Source: Mimachlamys varia (lineage: Eukaryota; Mollusca; Bivalvia; Pectinida; Pectinidae). From it: a stretch of DNA of 64,000 nt. Location of the stretch: positions 40,181,426-40,245,425 of the forward strand of contig OX392534.1 in assembly GCA_947623455.1 (NCBI GenBank), in the 5' to 3' direction. The notes under the pieces were generated by a model that worked only from the letters and a program-made list of their open reading frames with translations, searched no databases and had not been told where the DNA came from. Shown piece by piece: positions 24,101 to 30,939 of the stretch. The position numbers were made by a program, and so were the translations under genes. Numbering within the stretch: the stretch's first letter is position 1; every line of letters starts with the position of its first letter.

Positions 24101-27100
24101 ATACCAAAGCGTCAATGTAAGTGTATTTTAATCTCGTCAATTTCTGTGACTGAATTGTGTGCTCCACTACTTTATGATTGCCGCATCTACTGCTGTGTTT
24201 TTGTTTTGTTTTGTTTTTTCTTAACACTTTTTTTATGATAATTAAATAATGCATATATTTACACCTTTCCCTTCTGGTCTAAGTAAACTCTGACTGCGAA
24301 TATATTAGCGTATACGCAGTGAAGAACGGCTCGGCGGATTGATATTTCTTCAAATATGGCGTCGTTCACGCTTCAGAAAAATAAATTATCGCTGTCGGTC
24401 ATTGTCTGGTTCCTACAAGATTTTAAATATGGAACAGATATGGAATCAATTTCATGTGATTAAACAATAAATAGTTTCTAGCAAACGTTTGATTCTAAAT
24501 GATGCGCATTCGAAACTCTTTGACGGTAACGCAAACATGGCGGCGACCTGCAGTTGTGACGTCTGACGTCGGACCGCGTCACAACCAGATCACTGTATCA
24601 AATCGTGTACATAAAGAAATAAATTCGACATGCTCGAAATAGTATTTGATACCAAATTAACATATGATGTTATGAAGAAAAATAGTGTTGTTTACTGTGT
24701 ATTTTCTAAATTTACCAATATATTGATGAAATCCAATGGGACTTTATTATCTTAGCAACCACGGCCATCGTAATTACCACCTTATCAACCCGCTTCGAAT
24801 GTTTTTTCTTCGTATAGCACTTTAATTAATAATGGTGTACATACAAGGATTGTACTCATTTTGACTGCGTATATGGTAGTGTGCCCGCAGTTTGCAACGA
24901 ACATATTCACTATGGAGCGGAAACGCGCACTGTAGATTTTGTTCGTTGCCAACTGTGGGCATACTACCTTATAGGCAGTCAAAATGAGGTACAATCCTTA
25001 TATAAAATGCATGGTTAAAATAGAGTTGCATTAACAATTTAGAAAAAAAATCAATATATTTTAATCTGGTTTTTATTCATGCAGATTATCCCGCAGAATA
25101 TTCAGAATCAAAGAAAGTGAAAGTTGAAGAATGTAAGTTTAACTTCTTCAGATAACTGTTATTTCTTTATCTACATTTTTCATATAGTAAAAATAACTAA
25201 TTACAGCCAGAGTGCCTAACAAACGTGAGGACTTCGGTTGATATTTCATTCCTCACATTTTCCCATTAACGATGTACACCTCTGAGAAGTCAAACTTTTC
25301 AGGTATCAAATTATTTTTCCAATATACATTTTTGGATAAGGGAGTCCAAGGCAGGAAAGAAAATGCAAAGATAATGATATGTCAGCATGCTCATGTTGTG
25401 CTATGATCGGTCAAAGATACCAATATGACATAATAAGCGATTTTAAGCTTTTGTAGTTTTGACCAGTTGACGGCGATCTTTATGGAATATCTTCCGAATT
25501 TGTAATCTGAAATGTATGCATGTTTGCAGAAATGACAGGAATAGTGTTTTCTTTTAAGTTATCTAAGTAAAATTTCTTTAACAAAATATTTTAACTCAGG
25601 ACTGCAATTTTAATTACCCCTACCCCTTATTTTTCTTAATAAGAAAATCATTATTTTTGCACCATCGTTTGCAGATTTAACGCTTAATAAAAAAAGTTCT
25701 GATATCAAACTTTTTTTTAGCAGATGAAAATAAAATTGGTTTCTTTTTCTAAAACCGTCATAAAGATAGGGAGTTAGTGTGCTGATTTTTTTGTCCCTTT
25801 ATTATTTGTGTTAATTTTCACAGTATCGGGTTCAAAAATAAAAACTGCTCCGGTTACACAGCAAAAATGAGGTTGATATTGTAAAAATGGCTAAACACTG
25901 ATGTTTTTAAGAGATCGGTCTAGCATAAAAAAGGTGAAATTTTCGCCTTTTGCGAGGTGCATAAAATAGACAGAAATTCGTATATCAAAATTGGCCGCCA
26001 AATTGTTAATTTTTTTTTAAATTCATGTAAAAAAAGTTCTACAAGCAACATACACTTATATTTTTACACAATTTTCAGATGCATATATGCTGTTAAAATT
26101 GAGTATACTTTCTTAAATATAACATAAAATCTTCAAATGAGACATAAACGAGACTTGAACATGACTTAAACTTCAGAAGAGTACATCCTTAATTGTGCTC
26201 CATTCTTAGCTGCCTTATATTTGTTATTTCATACGAGGACATGTTACAAAAACCTTGTCAAATGTTTTCGATATTGACGATATATTGTCTATAAATTACA
26301 AGAAGTTTGCTGACCACGTCCATCTTTATACACTTCTGAGCTTGTCATAAAGGATACCATATACTGTTCTTCTTCAGCTCATCATTTCCACTTTTACTTA
26401 AACTATAGTTATACCCCACCCAACCCACATCCCCACCCCGCCCCCGCAACGAAGTAAGTGGGGTATACTGGAATCAGGTTGTCCGTCCGTCCGTCTGCAG
26501 ACACAATCTTTTCCGGCTATGCATTTGTCCAGTTTTCAACGGATCTTTTTAAAGTTCTGTTTGAATAGACAGTGCAATATGTCAATGTGCCCCCTGAAGT
26601 AAAGTGCATTTTCGACCCTTTGTATTTGTTTACCCTTTTCATAGAGTAATTCCCCATTTATGTAAATGAACACAATTTTTTCCGGCTATGCATTCGCTCA
26701 GTTAAATAAAAAAAATAAGATTTTGGCAAGATTCTTGTACCTAACAGGTCCCAGACTAATTCAGGCTCATATAAAAACCAAAACATGTAGGCCCAGAGTA
26801 GGGCACATTTTCATTACAATTCCTTCAAGCAAACAATAAAGTGTCAAGTGTAAAGGACAAAAATATGTTTTATCAGTCAAAGGCGAAAGATTATTCTATT
26901 TTTGTGTTCCGTGGCAGTTTTTTCAGCATAAAGAAATTATATGAATTTGCTTTGGTATTTTACAGATGGAGTTTATGGAACACAACGCAGATATCCGAAT
27001 CGAGTAAGTTTTGTTGTTCTATGTTAAACCATCCCAAATAAGAACACGAGATGCAATTTCATGTGTGATTTAGTTTTGAGCAGTTTTCCCATCTTTGGAC

Positions 27101-27829
27101 ACAAATTAAATACAAACTACATTCTTTAAATGCAAAAAGAGGTCCTAGCACCATATGTCAATGTGTCAAAATACTGACCTGAAAATAAGATCAATAAATA
27201 CTCCAAAGAGTTCTGAAACATGGCAAAAACTACAACAATACAGAAGCCGTTAAACTATCTTATTAACGGTAAAGCACCCTCTGATACGGAAATAACTGCC
27301 AATTTGAATATGACACTGGGTTAAGGTTGTGTAAACACATGTCATCAGATAACGTTTCTCTCCTATAAACAGCTACTGAGGTGTTATCGCAGGGGTTTGT
27401 GCTTCAGTTATAAAGTAATTCATAACAAGTTGGATTTTTGGGGATTACATTTTTAAACGTTTGCTTTGCCGAAATATGCGTACCTCTTTCTTTCAGGCGA
27501 GAAAAATCCATTTCTGGTTATTGAAAGAAATAAGTGATTACATACCACAAGACACCGAGGAATTTAAACGTTTCAGCAATTTTTCAGGAGTATTTTTGAA
27601 TCCAGCAGAAAAAAGTCAATGCAAATATGTTCTAGACTTCCTGAATAAGTTTGAGGAAAAGGGGATAATTTCCATTGGAAACTATTCCGAACTTCAGGAA
27701 TTGAAAATGCATAATATACATCACCATATTATTAATATCCTTAATAATCCCGAAAGGTTTTACGATGCACAAGAGACAGCACTCAACAAATGTTCTGCTA
27801 AGGGACCATTTAATTTTTGTTCCTCGTGA
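9040..27829 (+). CDS. Multi-exon gene: acidic-repeat, membrane-hairpin protein with C-terminal death-effector-like domain
   Basis: Twenty-eight coding exons join without a stop to about 831 residues: 9040-9103, 9262-9344, 10681-10743, 10854-10943, 12350-12442, 12898-12999, 14316-14381, 14543-14632, 15206-15298, 15901-15975, 16676-16735, 16922-17020, 17395-17487, 17845-17967, 18157-18249, 18489-18611, 19722-19856, 20094-20159, 20428-20496, 20847-20909, 21247-21312, 21680-21745, 22652-22745, 22925-22987, 24039-24083, 25085-25132, 26966-27003, 27497-27829. Every border is AG/GT. After exon 2 all exons are phase 0-0 until the membrane exon, then phase 1-1, returning to 0 for the last exon. Order: basic N-terminus (1-49), acidic repeats (about 70-470), basic stretch (about 500-560), two hydrophobic segments (about 608-650), short linker cassettes, DED-like domain (722-831). 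DEDs mediate homotypic assembly in caspase-8/FADD-type signalling; a membrane-tethered adaptor is inferred. I know no named orthologue. Untranslated exons and the promoter are not resolved. Introns over 300 bp hold repeats listed separately or nothing recognisable. Confidence 0.72.
9262..9344 (+). CDS. Exon 2: basic segment of the DED-like membrane protein
   Basis: Follows a CTATAAG acceptor and ends at a perfect GTAAGT donor. Entered in phase 1 it reads through to phase 0 and encodes a lysine/arginine-rich segment (SQYQKRKEIQTERLYRGKPY, then KKNKISP). The other frame, which also looks open, would not connect to exon 3 without a stop. Confidence 0.55.
9395..9590 (+). repeat. tRNA-derived SINE-like element in intron 2
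   Basis: Starts GCGGCCGCGTTGGCCTAGTG (A-box-like), followed by a conserved-looking centre (GTGGGTCGGTGGATTTTCTC) and a 3' part resembling the SINE at 22,051. Intronic, sense to the gene. Confidence 0.55.
10681..10943 (+). CDS. Exons 3 and 4: first copy of a two-exon acidic module
   Basis: Exon 3 (10681-10743, 21 codons, starts YSPVLPTIS) and exon 4 (10854-10943, 30 codons, starts MFEIATEFE) are both phase 0-0 with ACAG/GTATGT and ATAG/GTAAGT borders. The pair is repeated at 14316-14632, where the exons start YCSPDLTDIS and MFETAKTGTE, so this module was duplicated as a unit. The product is polar and acidic, with no recognised domain. Confidence 0.65.
12028..12130. repeat. GAAA-rich microsatellite
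   Basis: Poly-A run followed by GAAA/GAAAGAAA purine repeats in intron 4; explains the Lys/Glu-rich open frame there. Confidence 0.8.
12350..12999 (+). CDS. Exons 5 and 6: first copy of the DEPMD-type exon and its partner
   Basis: Exon 5 (12350-12442, 31 codons) follows a TATAG acceptor and stays open only with that acceptor, not with the ACAG seven bases downstream. Exon 6 (12898-12999, 34 codons) encodes TKDESMDIDEQTP, clearly related to DQDEPMDLDEDTP of exon 13 and AKVEPTDSDEGPP of exon 15. Both are phase 0-0 and acidic. This is the most diverged of three copies. Confidence 0.6.
14316..14632 (+). CDS. Exons 7 and 8: second copy of the two-exon acidic module
   Basis: Exon 7 (14316-14381, 22 codons) follows AACAG and ends at GTATGT. 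Exon 8 (14543-14632, 30 codons) follows TTATAG and ends at GTGATA. Both are phase 0-0 and resemble exons 3 and 4 in sequence, length and splice sites. The GTGAT-type donor recurs at exons 6, 8, 10 and 11, another sign that exon-plus-border units were copied. Confidence 0.62.
15206..15298 (+). CDS. Exon 9: acidic repeat exon
   Basis: Phase 0-0, 31 codons, beginning TIETASTEKW and ending EIDDA. The start aligns with MFETAKTGTE of exon 8 and IHEATDPLEE of exon 11, placing it in the same exon family. The intron downstream contains a MITE inserted in a Penelope-like fragment. Confidence 0.6.
15471..15737. mobile_element. 267-bp foldback MITE (AGGGCCCGTATTCATGAAAC ends)
   Basis: Long inverted repeats begin AGGGCCCGTATTCATG and end CATGAATACGGGCCCT. 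It interrupts a Penelope-like tail: TTCCGGAACACC lies just left and GGTCTTATTC just right, adjacent words in intact tails. A second copy is at about 55,792-56,049. Confidence 0.75.
15738..15837 (+). mobile_element. Penelope-like tail fragment split by the MITE
   Basis: GGTCTTATTC, a CATGTAAATATTCCC segment and a TTAACGCTTCGGTATTCTC terminus match the family tail. Intron 9, sense orientation. Confidence 0.6.
15901..15975 (+). CDS. Exon 10: acidic repeat exon
   Basis: Phase 0-0, 25 codons (IQEGTEPEEELDKELSDKEL, then QTEQQ) after a TTTTCCAG acceptor, ending at GTGATT. It is almost entirely Glu, Asp, Lys and Gln. The intron behind it contains an imperfect direct duplication of about 215 bp. Confidence 0.65.
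16000..16380 (+). repeat. Imperfect intronic direct duplication (about 215 bp)
   Basis: Two copies begin near 16,000 and 16,215 with shared words AGCTCAGCATCCGAACC / AGCTCGGCGTCCGAACC and ACGCTAAG further on. A weaker third relative lies after exon 8 near 14,680, consistent with exon-plus-intron duplication. Confidence 0.5.
16676..17020 (+). CDS. Exons 11 and 12: acidic repeat exons
   Basis: Exon 11 (16676-16735, 20 codons, IHEATDPLEEYNEKPILDNQ) follows TCTCCCAG and ends at GTGATT. Exon 12 (16922-17020, 33 codons, starts ATERTLDKEV) follows TTTTTCAG and ends at GTTTGT. Both are phase 0-0. Exon 12 starts like exon 5 (ATDGA), suggesting common descent. There is no recognised fold; probably an extended charged region. 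Confidence 0.65.
17395..17967 (+). CDS. Exons 13 and 14: second copy of the DEPMD/TIxDDLPAN module
   Basis: Exon 13 (17395-17487, 31 codons, DQDEPMDLDEDTP to QQELNSE) and exon 14 (17845-17967, 41 codons, containing EPTIRDDLPANTESYHQNG) are phase 0-0 with canonical borders. Both are closely matched by exons 15 and 16, and the intronic sequence before exon 13 also matches that before exon 15. The duplicated block is therefore genomic and recent rather than a convergent motif. Confidence 0.75.
18157..18611 (+). CDS. Exons 15 and 16: third copy of the DEPMD/TIxDDLPAN module
   Basis: Exon 15 (18157-18249, 31 codons, AKVEPTDSDEGPP to HQELNSE) and exon 16 (18489-18611, 41 codons, containing EPTIQDDLPANRDSYHQNG) repeat exons 13 and 14 codon for codon in length. 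Offsets are 762 and 644 bp, so the internal intron differs between copies. Charge pattern and the YHQNG core are kept while other positions vary. Confidence 0.75.
18730..18990 (+). repeat. Two tRNA-like SINE heads (weak)
   Basis: GGGTACGATCCCTGGTGG at about 18,787 and GGTTTGGTTCCGGTTGAAGG at about 18,960 resemble B-boxes preceded by A-box-like stretches. The 125-codon minus-strand ORF across them is probably an accident. Confidence 0.3.
19722..20496 (+). CDS. Exons 17-19: basic, NLS-like region before the membrane segment
   Basis: Exon 17 (19722-19856, 45 codons) ends in KERKQNKRIRTVL. Exon 18 (20094-20159, 22 codons) encodes EDEPKPPNKRNKLENCRKPQ. Exon 19 (20428-20496, 23 codons) encodes KDKRHRKNKRRQRKIW. 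All are phase 0-0. Two strongly basic clusters just ahead of a hydrophobic hairpin fit the positive-inside rule, so the N-terminal part is inferred to be cytosolic; read alone they could also act as nuclear localisation signals. The exon 17 donor (TTTTG/GTATTT) is weak. Confidence 0.65.
20567..20877 (+). repeat. 154-bp tandem duplication carrying a pseudo-copy of exon 20
   Basis: ACTTTGTTCCTAAGTATAAC begins both copies (20,567 and 20,721). Copy 1 contains an acceptor-like AAAG and GGTTCAGCACCATCATT but then hits an in-frame TAA at 20,717; copy 2 supplies the functional exon 20. Confidence 0.7.
20847..21312 (+). CDS. Exons 20 and 21: polar linker
   Basis: Exon 20 (20847-20909, 21 codons, starts GSAPSLRNREMH) follows ATTAAG and ends at GTATGT. 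Exon 21 (21247-21312, 22 codons, starts DPATCSDAERGK) follows ATGCAG. Both are phase 0-0. A broken duplicate of the exon 20 acceptor and first codons lies 157 bp upstream. Confidence 0.62.
21318..21435 (+). mobile_element. Penelope-like tail fragment in intron 21
   Basis: GAGGGTCTCCATGTAAATTT through GATGCTTTGGTATTCTCCG matches the family tail; it starts within about 10 bp of the exon 21 donor. Confidence 0.6.
21680..21745 (+). CDS. Exon 22: first membrane segment
   Basis: Phase 0-0, 22 codons, encoding HDQWRSVMWTLSFYGVMGYT plus two residues. The hydrophobic core (about 15-17 residues) continues directly into exon 23. The acceptor TTCAAG is not strong, but the frame and hydrophobic continuity support it. 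Confidence 0.65.
21810..21995 (+). repeat. Dispersed intronic repeat (CTATACTCGAATCAGCTTG type)
   Basis: AGGCTATACTCGAATCAGC with TTCGTCCATTCGTCGGTC matches the GGGGTATACTGGAATCAGG / CCGTCCGTCC repeat at about 26,411-26,600. Both follow a C-rich lead. Class unknown. Confidence 0.5.
22051..22267 (+). repeat. tRNA-derived SINE in intron 22
   Basis: tRNA-like head (GTGGCCGAGTCGTTAAGG; B-box GGAAGTTCGAAACCC), conserved body (GTTCGGTGGTTTTTCTCC) and an A-rich AAATAAACAAAACCAAA end. A minus-strand copy lies at about 55,635-56,116. Confidence 0.7.
22448..22480 (+). other. G-quadruplex-forming run
   Basis: GGG-T-GGGG-(7)-GGGGG-AT-GGG-TGTT-GGGG satisfies four G-tracts with loops of seven or fewer. 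It lies in intron 22, G-rich on the coding strand. Confidence 0.6.
22652..22745 (+). CDS. Exon 23: second membrane segment and phase switch
   Basis: Encodes NSSPAVQ, then CVSIMSVSVTGLCIHYFMIA and KSAAG, and ends in phase 1 at GTAAG. About 20 uncharged residues followed by Lys make a good transmembrane helix. NSS between the two hydrophobic stretches is a potential N-glycosylation site if the loop is lumenal. With two helices both termini would face the cytosol; if exon 22 does not span, the protein is single-pass. Decayed copies of this exon occur near 23,885 and 24,145. Confidence 0.7.
22925..25132 (+). CDS. Exons 24-26: three small phase 1-1 linker cassettes
   Basis: Exon 24 (22925-22987), exon 25 (24039-24083, or to 24116 with a second in-frame donor) and exon 26 (25085-25132) are all phase 1-1. 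They end alike (VEE, VRE, VEE, each followed by T/GTAAG or T/GTAAA). They encode Ser/Lys/Glu-rich juxtamembrane peptides such as SENPASNPIPVSKKSSVEE. Being symmetric, any can be skipped without shifting the frame. Intron 24 carries a hammerhead ribozyme motif and a PLE relic. Confidence 0.6.
23042..23326 (+). mobile_element. About 280-bp repeat carrying a hammerhead ribozyme (copy 1)
   Basis: AACTTAATATACACATTTTC through GTTACGTCATCTT matches 43,224-43,494 along nearly its whole length. It begins about 55 bp after exon 24 and lies just upstream of a Penelope-like relic (23,395-23,760), as copy 2 does. It may be part of a Penelope pseudo-LTR or a separate small ribozyme retroelement. Confidence 0.6.
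23199..23242 (+). ncRNA. Type-I hammerhead ribozyme motif, in intron 24, sense
   Basis: Stem I GCATCA (23199-23204) pairs with TGGTGC (23237-23242). The core CTGAAGA matches CUGANGA. Stem II is GTCC (23212-23215) with GGAC (23221-23224), loop of five. Then GAAA (23225-23228), a minimal stem III AC-AGCT-GT, and cleavage triplet GTA, predicted cut after 23236. All invariant hammerhead positions are present, including G10.1-C11.1. Short stem III is typical of metazoan mobile-element hammerheads. Transcription of the host gene would include it in the pre-mRNA. Confidence 0.75.
23395..23760 (+). mobile_element. Penelope-like tail relic in intron 24
   Basis: GTTGATGAGGATTATAAACAAG (degraded RT end), then GAACACCTGGTCTTATTGCC and a terminal TAATCCCTGATTTTT match the family tail. 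Broken frames. Confidence 0.6.
23880..24200 (+). pseudogene. Two decayed copies of the membrane exon (exon 23)
   Basis: At about 23,890-23,945 TACATCTGCTGTTGGTAAGT and downstream words match the end of exon 23 and its donor. At about 24,145-24,197 GTGACTGAATTGTGTGCTCC then ACTACTTTATGATTGCC match its second half, but the donor GGTAAG has become TGTGTT. Each lies beside a linker cassette, so the TM exon plus cassette was duplicated and the extra TM exons died. Confidence 0.55.
24845..24999. mobile_element. 155-bp foldback MITE in intron 25
   Basis: Left arm AAGGATTGTACTCATTTTGA and right arm TCAAAATGAGGTACAATCCT are inverted repeats; a second inner pair (GCAACGAAC / GTTCGTTGC) extends the hairpin. 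Confidence 0.7.
26195..26375 (+). mobile_element. Penelope-like RT fragment in intron 26
   Basis: Contains TTGACGATATATTGTCTATA (IDDILS) then AAGAAGTTTGCTGACCACGT (KKFADHV), the RT active-site region, followed by a stop. Confidence 0.6.
26411..26620 (+). repeat. Dispersed repeat with C-rich lead, intron 26
   Basis: CCCCACCCAACCCACATCCC and on to CCGCCCCCGC (G4-capable on the minus strand), then GGGGTATACTGGAATCAGG and CCGTCCGTCCGTC. Related to the copy at 21,810. Confidence 0.5.
26966..27003 (+). CDS. Exon 27: short junction exon
   Basis: 38 bases after TTTTACAG, ending at GTAAGT; encodes GVYGTQRRYPNR. It converts the phase 1 of the linker cassettes back to phase 0, as the last exon requires, which makes it obligatory if the cassettes are used. 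Confidence 0.6.
27497..27829 (+). CDS. Exon 28: C-terminal death-effector-like domain and stop
   Basis: 110 codons after a CTTTCTTTCAG acceptor, stop TGA at 27827. The spacing of hydrophobic residues follows DEDs of caspase-8, FADD and PEA-15: an LLKEIS helix, EEFKRF, a proline-containing turn, FLNKFEEKGIIS, NYSELQEL and a final HHIINIL helix. The usual RxDL charge motif of DEDs is replaced by NIHHH, so either binding chemistry has changed or this is another death-fold subtype such as CARD. A polar 30-residue tail follows. No clear AATAAA was noted in the next 250 bases. Confidence 0.65.
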   Translation, partial: ARKIHFWLLKEISDYIPQDTEEFKRFSNFSGVFLNPAEKSQCKYVLDFLNKFEEKGIISIGNYSELQELKMHNIHHHIINILNNPERFYDAQETALNKCSAKGPFNFCSS

Positions 27830-30180
27830 GGGCAACATTTGAAATAGTTCAGTTTATGCATTATGATGGATAGAACACATTAAACTTCTTATTTTATATA
27901 CAAAATGTAGTTTATGCCAAAACATTTTGCAACGCTAGAGGGCAATTTTAATGATGCATCATTCTAATTCAATTGAATTAAATTTATCCGATTTTAAGGT
28001 TGTAAAATAGTGAAAAACATAGTCAGATGCATCAGATAAAGGGAAATAATTAAGGAGAAAAAAGCTACGACTTCATAGATGAGATATATGATATTGTATC
28101 GTAAACTTCTGTCTTACATGGACTCGGTACACACACTTACTAATGAACAAATAAAACAGGAACATTTTCCTTGTGCTTTGAATTTGACGACGGTAATGAC
28201 TGTGGTCTTTTTCATTAATATGAAATTATTAGTCACATACCTGTATCATCAGAATATTTTGAGTCCCGTCCCCATATGTCACAATCGGCAAGTCGGTCGG
28301 TTAATGCAATTAGTGAGTATGCTAAATGCAAAACAAAAAATCAATGTAGAAAGCCTAAATTGAACAACTTGTGAATATGGTAATTTGATTAAGTTAGGAA
28401 TTATCAATGTTATTTCAAGTCGTCATAATGAAAATCGATATATGAAGAGTGCTCTGATACATATTCTGAAAGAGGAGATGTGGTTGCTTAAAAAAAATTC
28501 TGTATAGTTGTAAAATTCGCGATTTCATTTGCCAAAATACACACCTCATGAACACGTTTATTATGACTATATTATCTTGGTTTCACAATAATTTCGAACT
28601 CTGCGAATTTAGACCCTCGCAAATAAGTTCGAAAATTAAAATCGCGAATTTTTACACCAACGGAAATCAACAACTAAATGTATACAGTATACACTTTGAC
28701 ACAACATATCAAATATATTTTAACTCGTATTCAATATACAACGCTCTAGTAACAACAACAAAAAAATTGTAGACAAAATATCAGCTAAATTTGGAAGTAA
28801 GGAAGTGTTTTTATTTTGATGATGAAAGGTCAATAATTTGAGGTTCTGTTTTGCAGCACCGCACAATTAATAGTTCATCAGTGTTCTTACGGACAACGTT
28901 TTTATTACAACAATACATTAATGAGAGCTCCGCAATATTCACGCACATACATGTTGCTTCTCCATTATGAACGTGATTAGCATCAGCTTAAGTAAAATTT
29001 GTTTTATCTCACAGTTCTATTTTTCAAACTTTTTAACAAATACCGATTTAAGTAATATGAAATAATTTTGAGAAAAACGGATTTATTTTGTTAGTGCTAT
29101 GTCGCATATTAGATTTTAAACTAAATAACGTATTGAATATTCTGCTGTTTTTTTCACTTAACAAAAATATCTTATGTCAATACAACTGTCTTATAATATC
29201 AATTTTCGACGAAACATACTCTATTTAAAGTTTTATTTATTATATACAATCTGATAAATACTTATACAGTGAATAGGGGAAGGGAGTAACATGCATGTAT
29301 CTTCGATAATATAAGAGTAAATGATTTAAAACATCCATAGGAAACCTCTTTTTAATCAATTCGAAATATATGTTTTTAACCCAAATACTCATTATGATTT
29401 ACGCTTTTATTTTGACTTACCTTTAGTAGGTTCTGTTATTTGTACCTTTTATTCAAAATTAAGATATCATATTTAATTAATTTAAGTAAAGAACGTATTT
29501 TATTTGGACAATAACAGGAGTATAAAGCATTGTAGAACGATATAGAAACCACCAATTTGCATTGATGAAAATACTCAGCAAAATGTGTTTATGATATTCC
29601 ATATGAAACGTCAACCTGAAATACAATATAGATTTTCGGTACTATAACTAAATCGGCATTTCTGTATCAGTCTTTGTACGTAACATTATTTTTTAATAAA
29701 CATGTCAAATACTTGTTGCGAATGAATCTAACGTTTCCTGCTGAAGGTAGTTAACAGTTAAACCGACAAGGTTCAATCTCCACGTCATTTTCACTTATCT
29801 GTTAATATATATAACTGTCTGTATCAAATCTACTAGCGTAGTGTCTTTGGAACATCCATTTTATCTGAAATATTTTCCTATATCATATTCGTTGTCGATG
29901 TGGCCAGGTTAAGATTTGAATATGTTTGTATAATAATACTATACCGTTCCAAAAAATAAATATCCACACTCGTTAATTGGAAGATAATCAGAAGCTGTGC
30001 GTAACCCTTATAACGAATAGTAGTATTTCTGTTAGATAATTGATGCCATAATTGATAATTGATGCCATAATTGATAATTGATGCCATGAATACGCACAAC
30101 CTACTCAAATTATTTCTTATTTTTTAAATACCAAATTGTCGTTTCAGCTAACATTATGGGACGATTTAAGGAAATAAGCT
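27830..30180. other. Gene downstream region without recognised features
   Basis: Presumed 3' UTR and intergenic sequence. Small ORFs (28079-28363, 28548-28772, 29878-30108) show no domain, splice partner or repeat identity. A 19-bp direct repeat occurs at 30,035-30,090. Confidence 0.4.
30035..30090. repeat. 19-bp tandem repeat, three copies
   Basis: Unit GATAATTGATGCCATAATT, third copy slightly diverged. Confidence 0.9.
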
Positions 30181-30589
30181 AAGAGAATACCGAAGTGGCA
30201 ACAAACTTATAATATAAACCACCGACATGCATAATAAGTACCAGTAATTATCCTTGTATCCTCTCCATCTCAGCTAGTTGTTACAGTTATATTAAGGCAC
30301 AATTTTCAGTATAAGTATTGATTATATATTGCTTCTTTTACTAATGCATTAATTTTTCCCAAAAATTATACATTAAAATCAATTAAAAATATAAAACAAT
30401 CTTCCCTGCAATAAGGTCTTGCTTCCCATTTTCTAAGTAAATATTGACAATTGCTAAATTAACAGATTACATACAAACGGATATGAAATGTTGTAATATC
30501 GTTTATATACCTTTACACCAGAAAACAAATGTAATGATGCAATAATTCAAGTTAAGTTTTTATTTCAAATACTGTAACAAACATAATCT

Positions 30590-30830
30590 TTAATACCAAA
30601 GCGTCAGGAAAACTATATCCCGAACTAAAGGGATGACTAGACTAGGGGCTAAATATGAAAAAGGAAATATTAACTTTAAAAAAGTGTAAGAAAGAAGAGA
30701 ACTTAGGCATAATTCTCAATCACATCAAGCAGACATACTAATATTGAGAAACGTCCATCTTCATATTTCATAAGGATGTAGAATATTTCTCAACGAGACC
30801 AAGATGACGAATTTATTTCTAGATCACGGT
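30590..30830 (-). mobile_element. Penelope-like tail relic
   Basis: Reverse-oriented ATACCAAAGCGTCAGG terminus, CCGAACTAAAGGGATGAC, and an inner part ending TCTCAACGAGACCAAGATG match the family. A short terminus also occurs at 30,184. The 3' part of the hammerhead carrier (GGTGCAGCGTATGTG) is at about 30,940. Confidence 0.6.
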
Positions 30831-30939
30831 CTTCATCAACTTGTACCTGTACTTGTACTTGTGCCGTAGTTTGTTTGTCAGCAGCTGACATCATTTGTAT
30901 CTCCCTTTTGAAGGGAGAATTTCAAATTTAAATTTAAAA

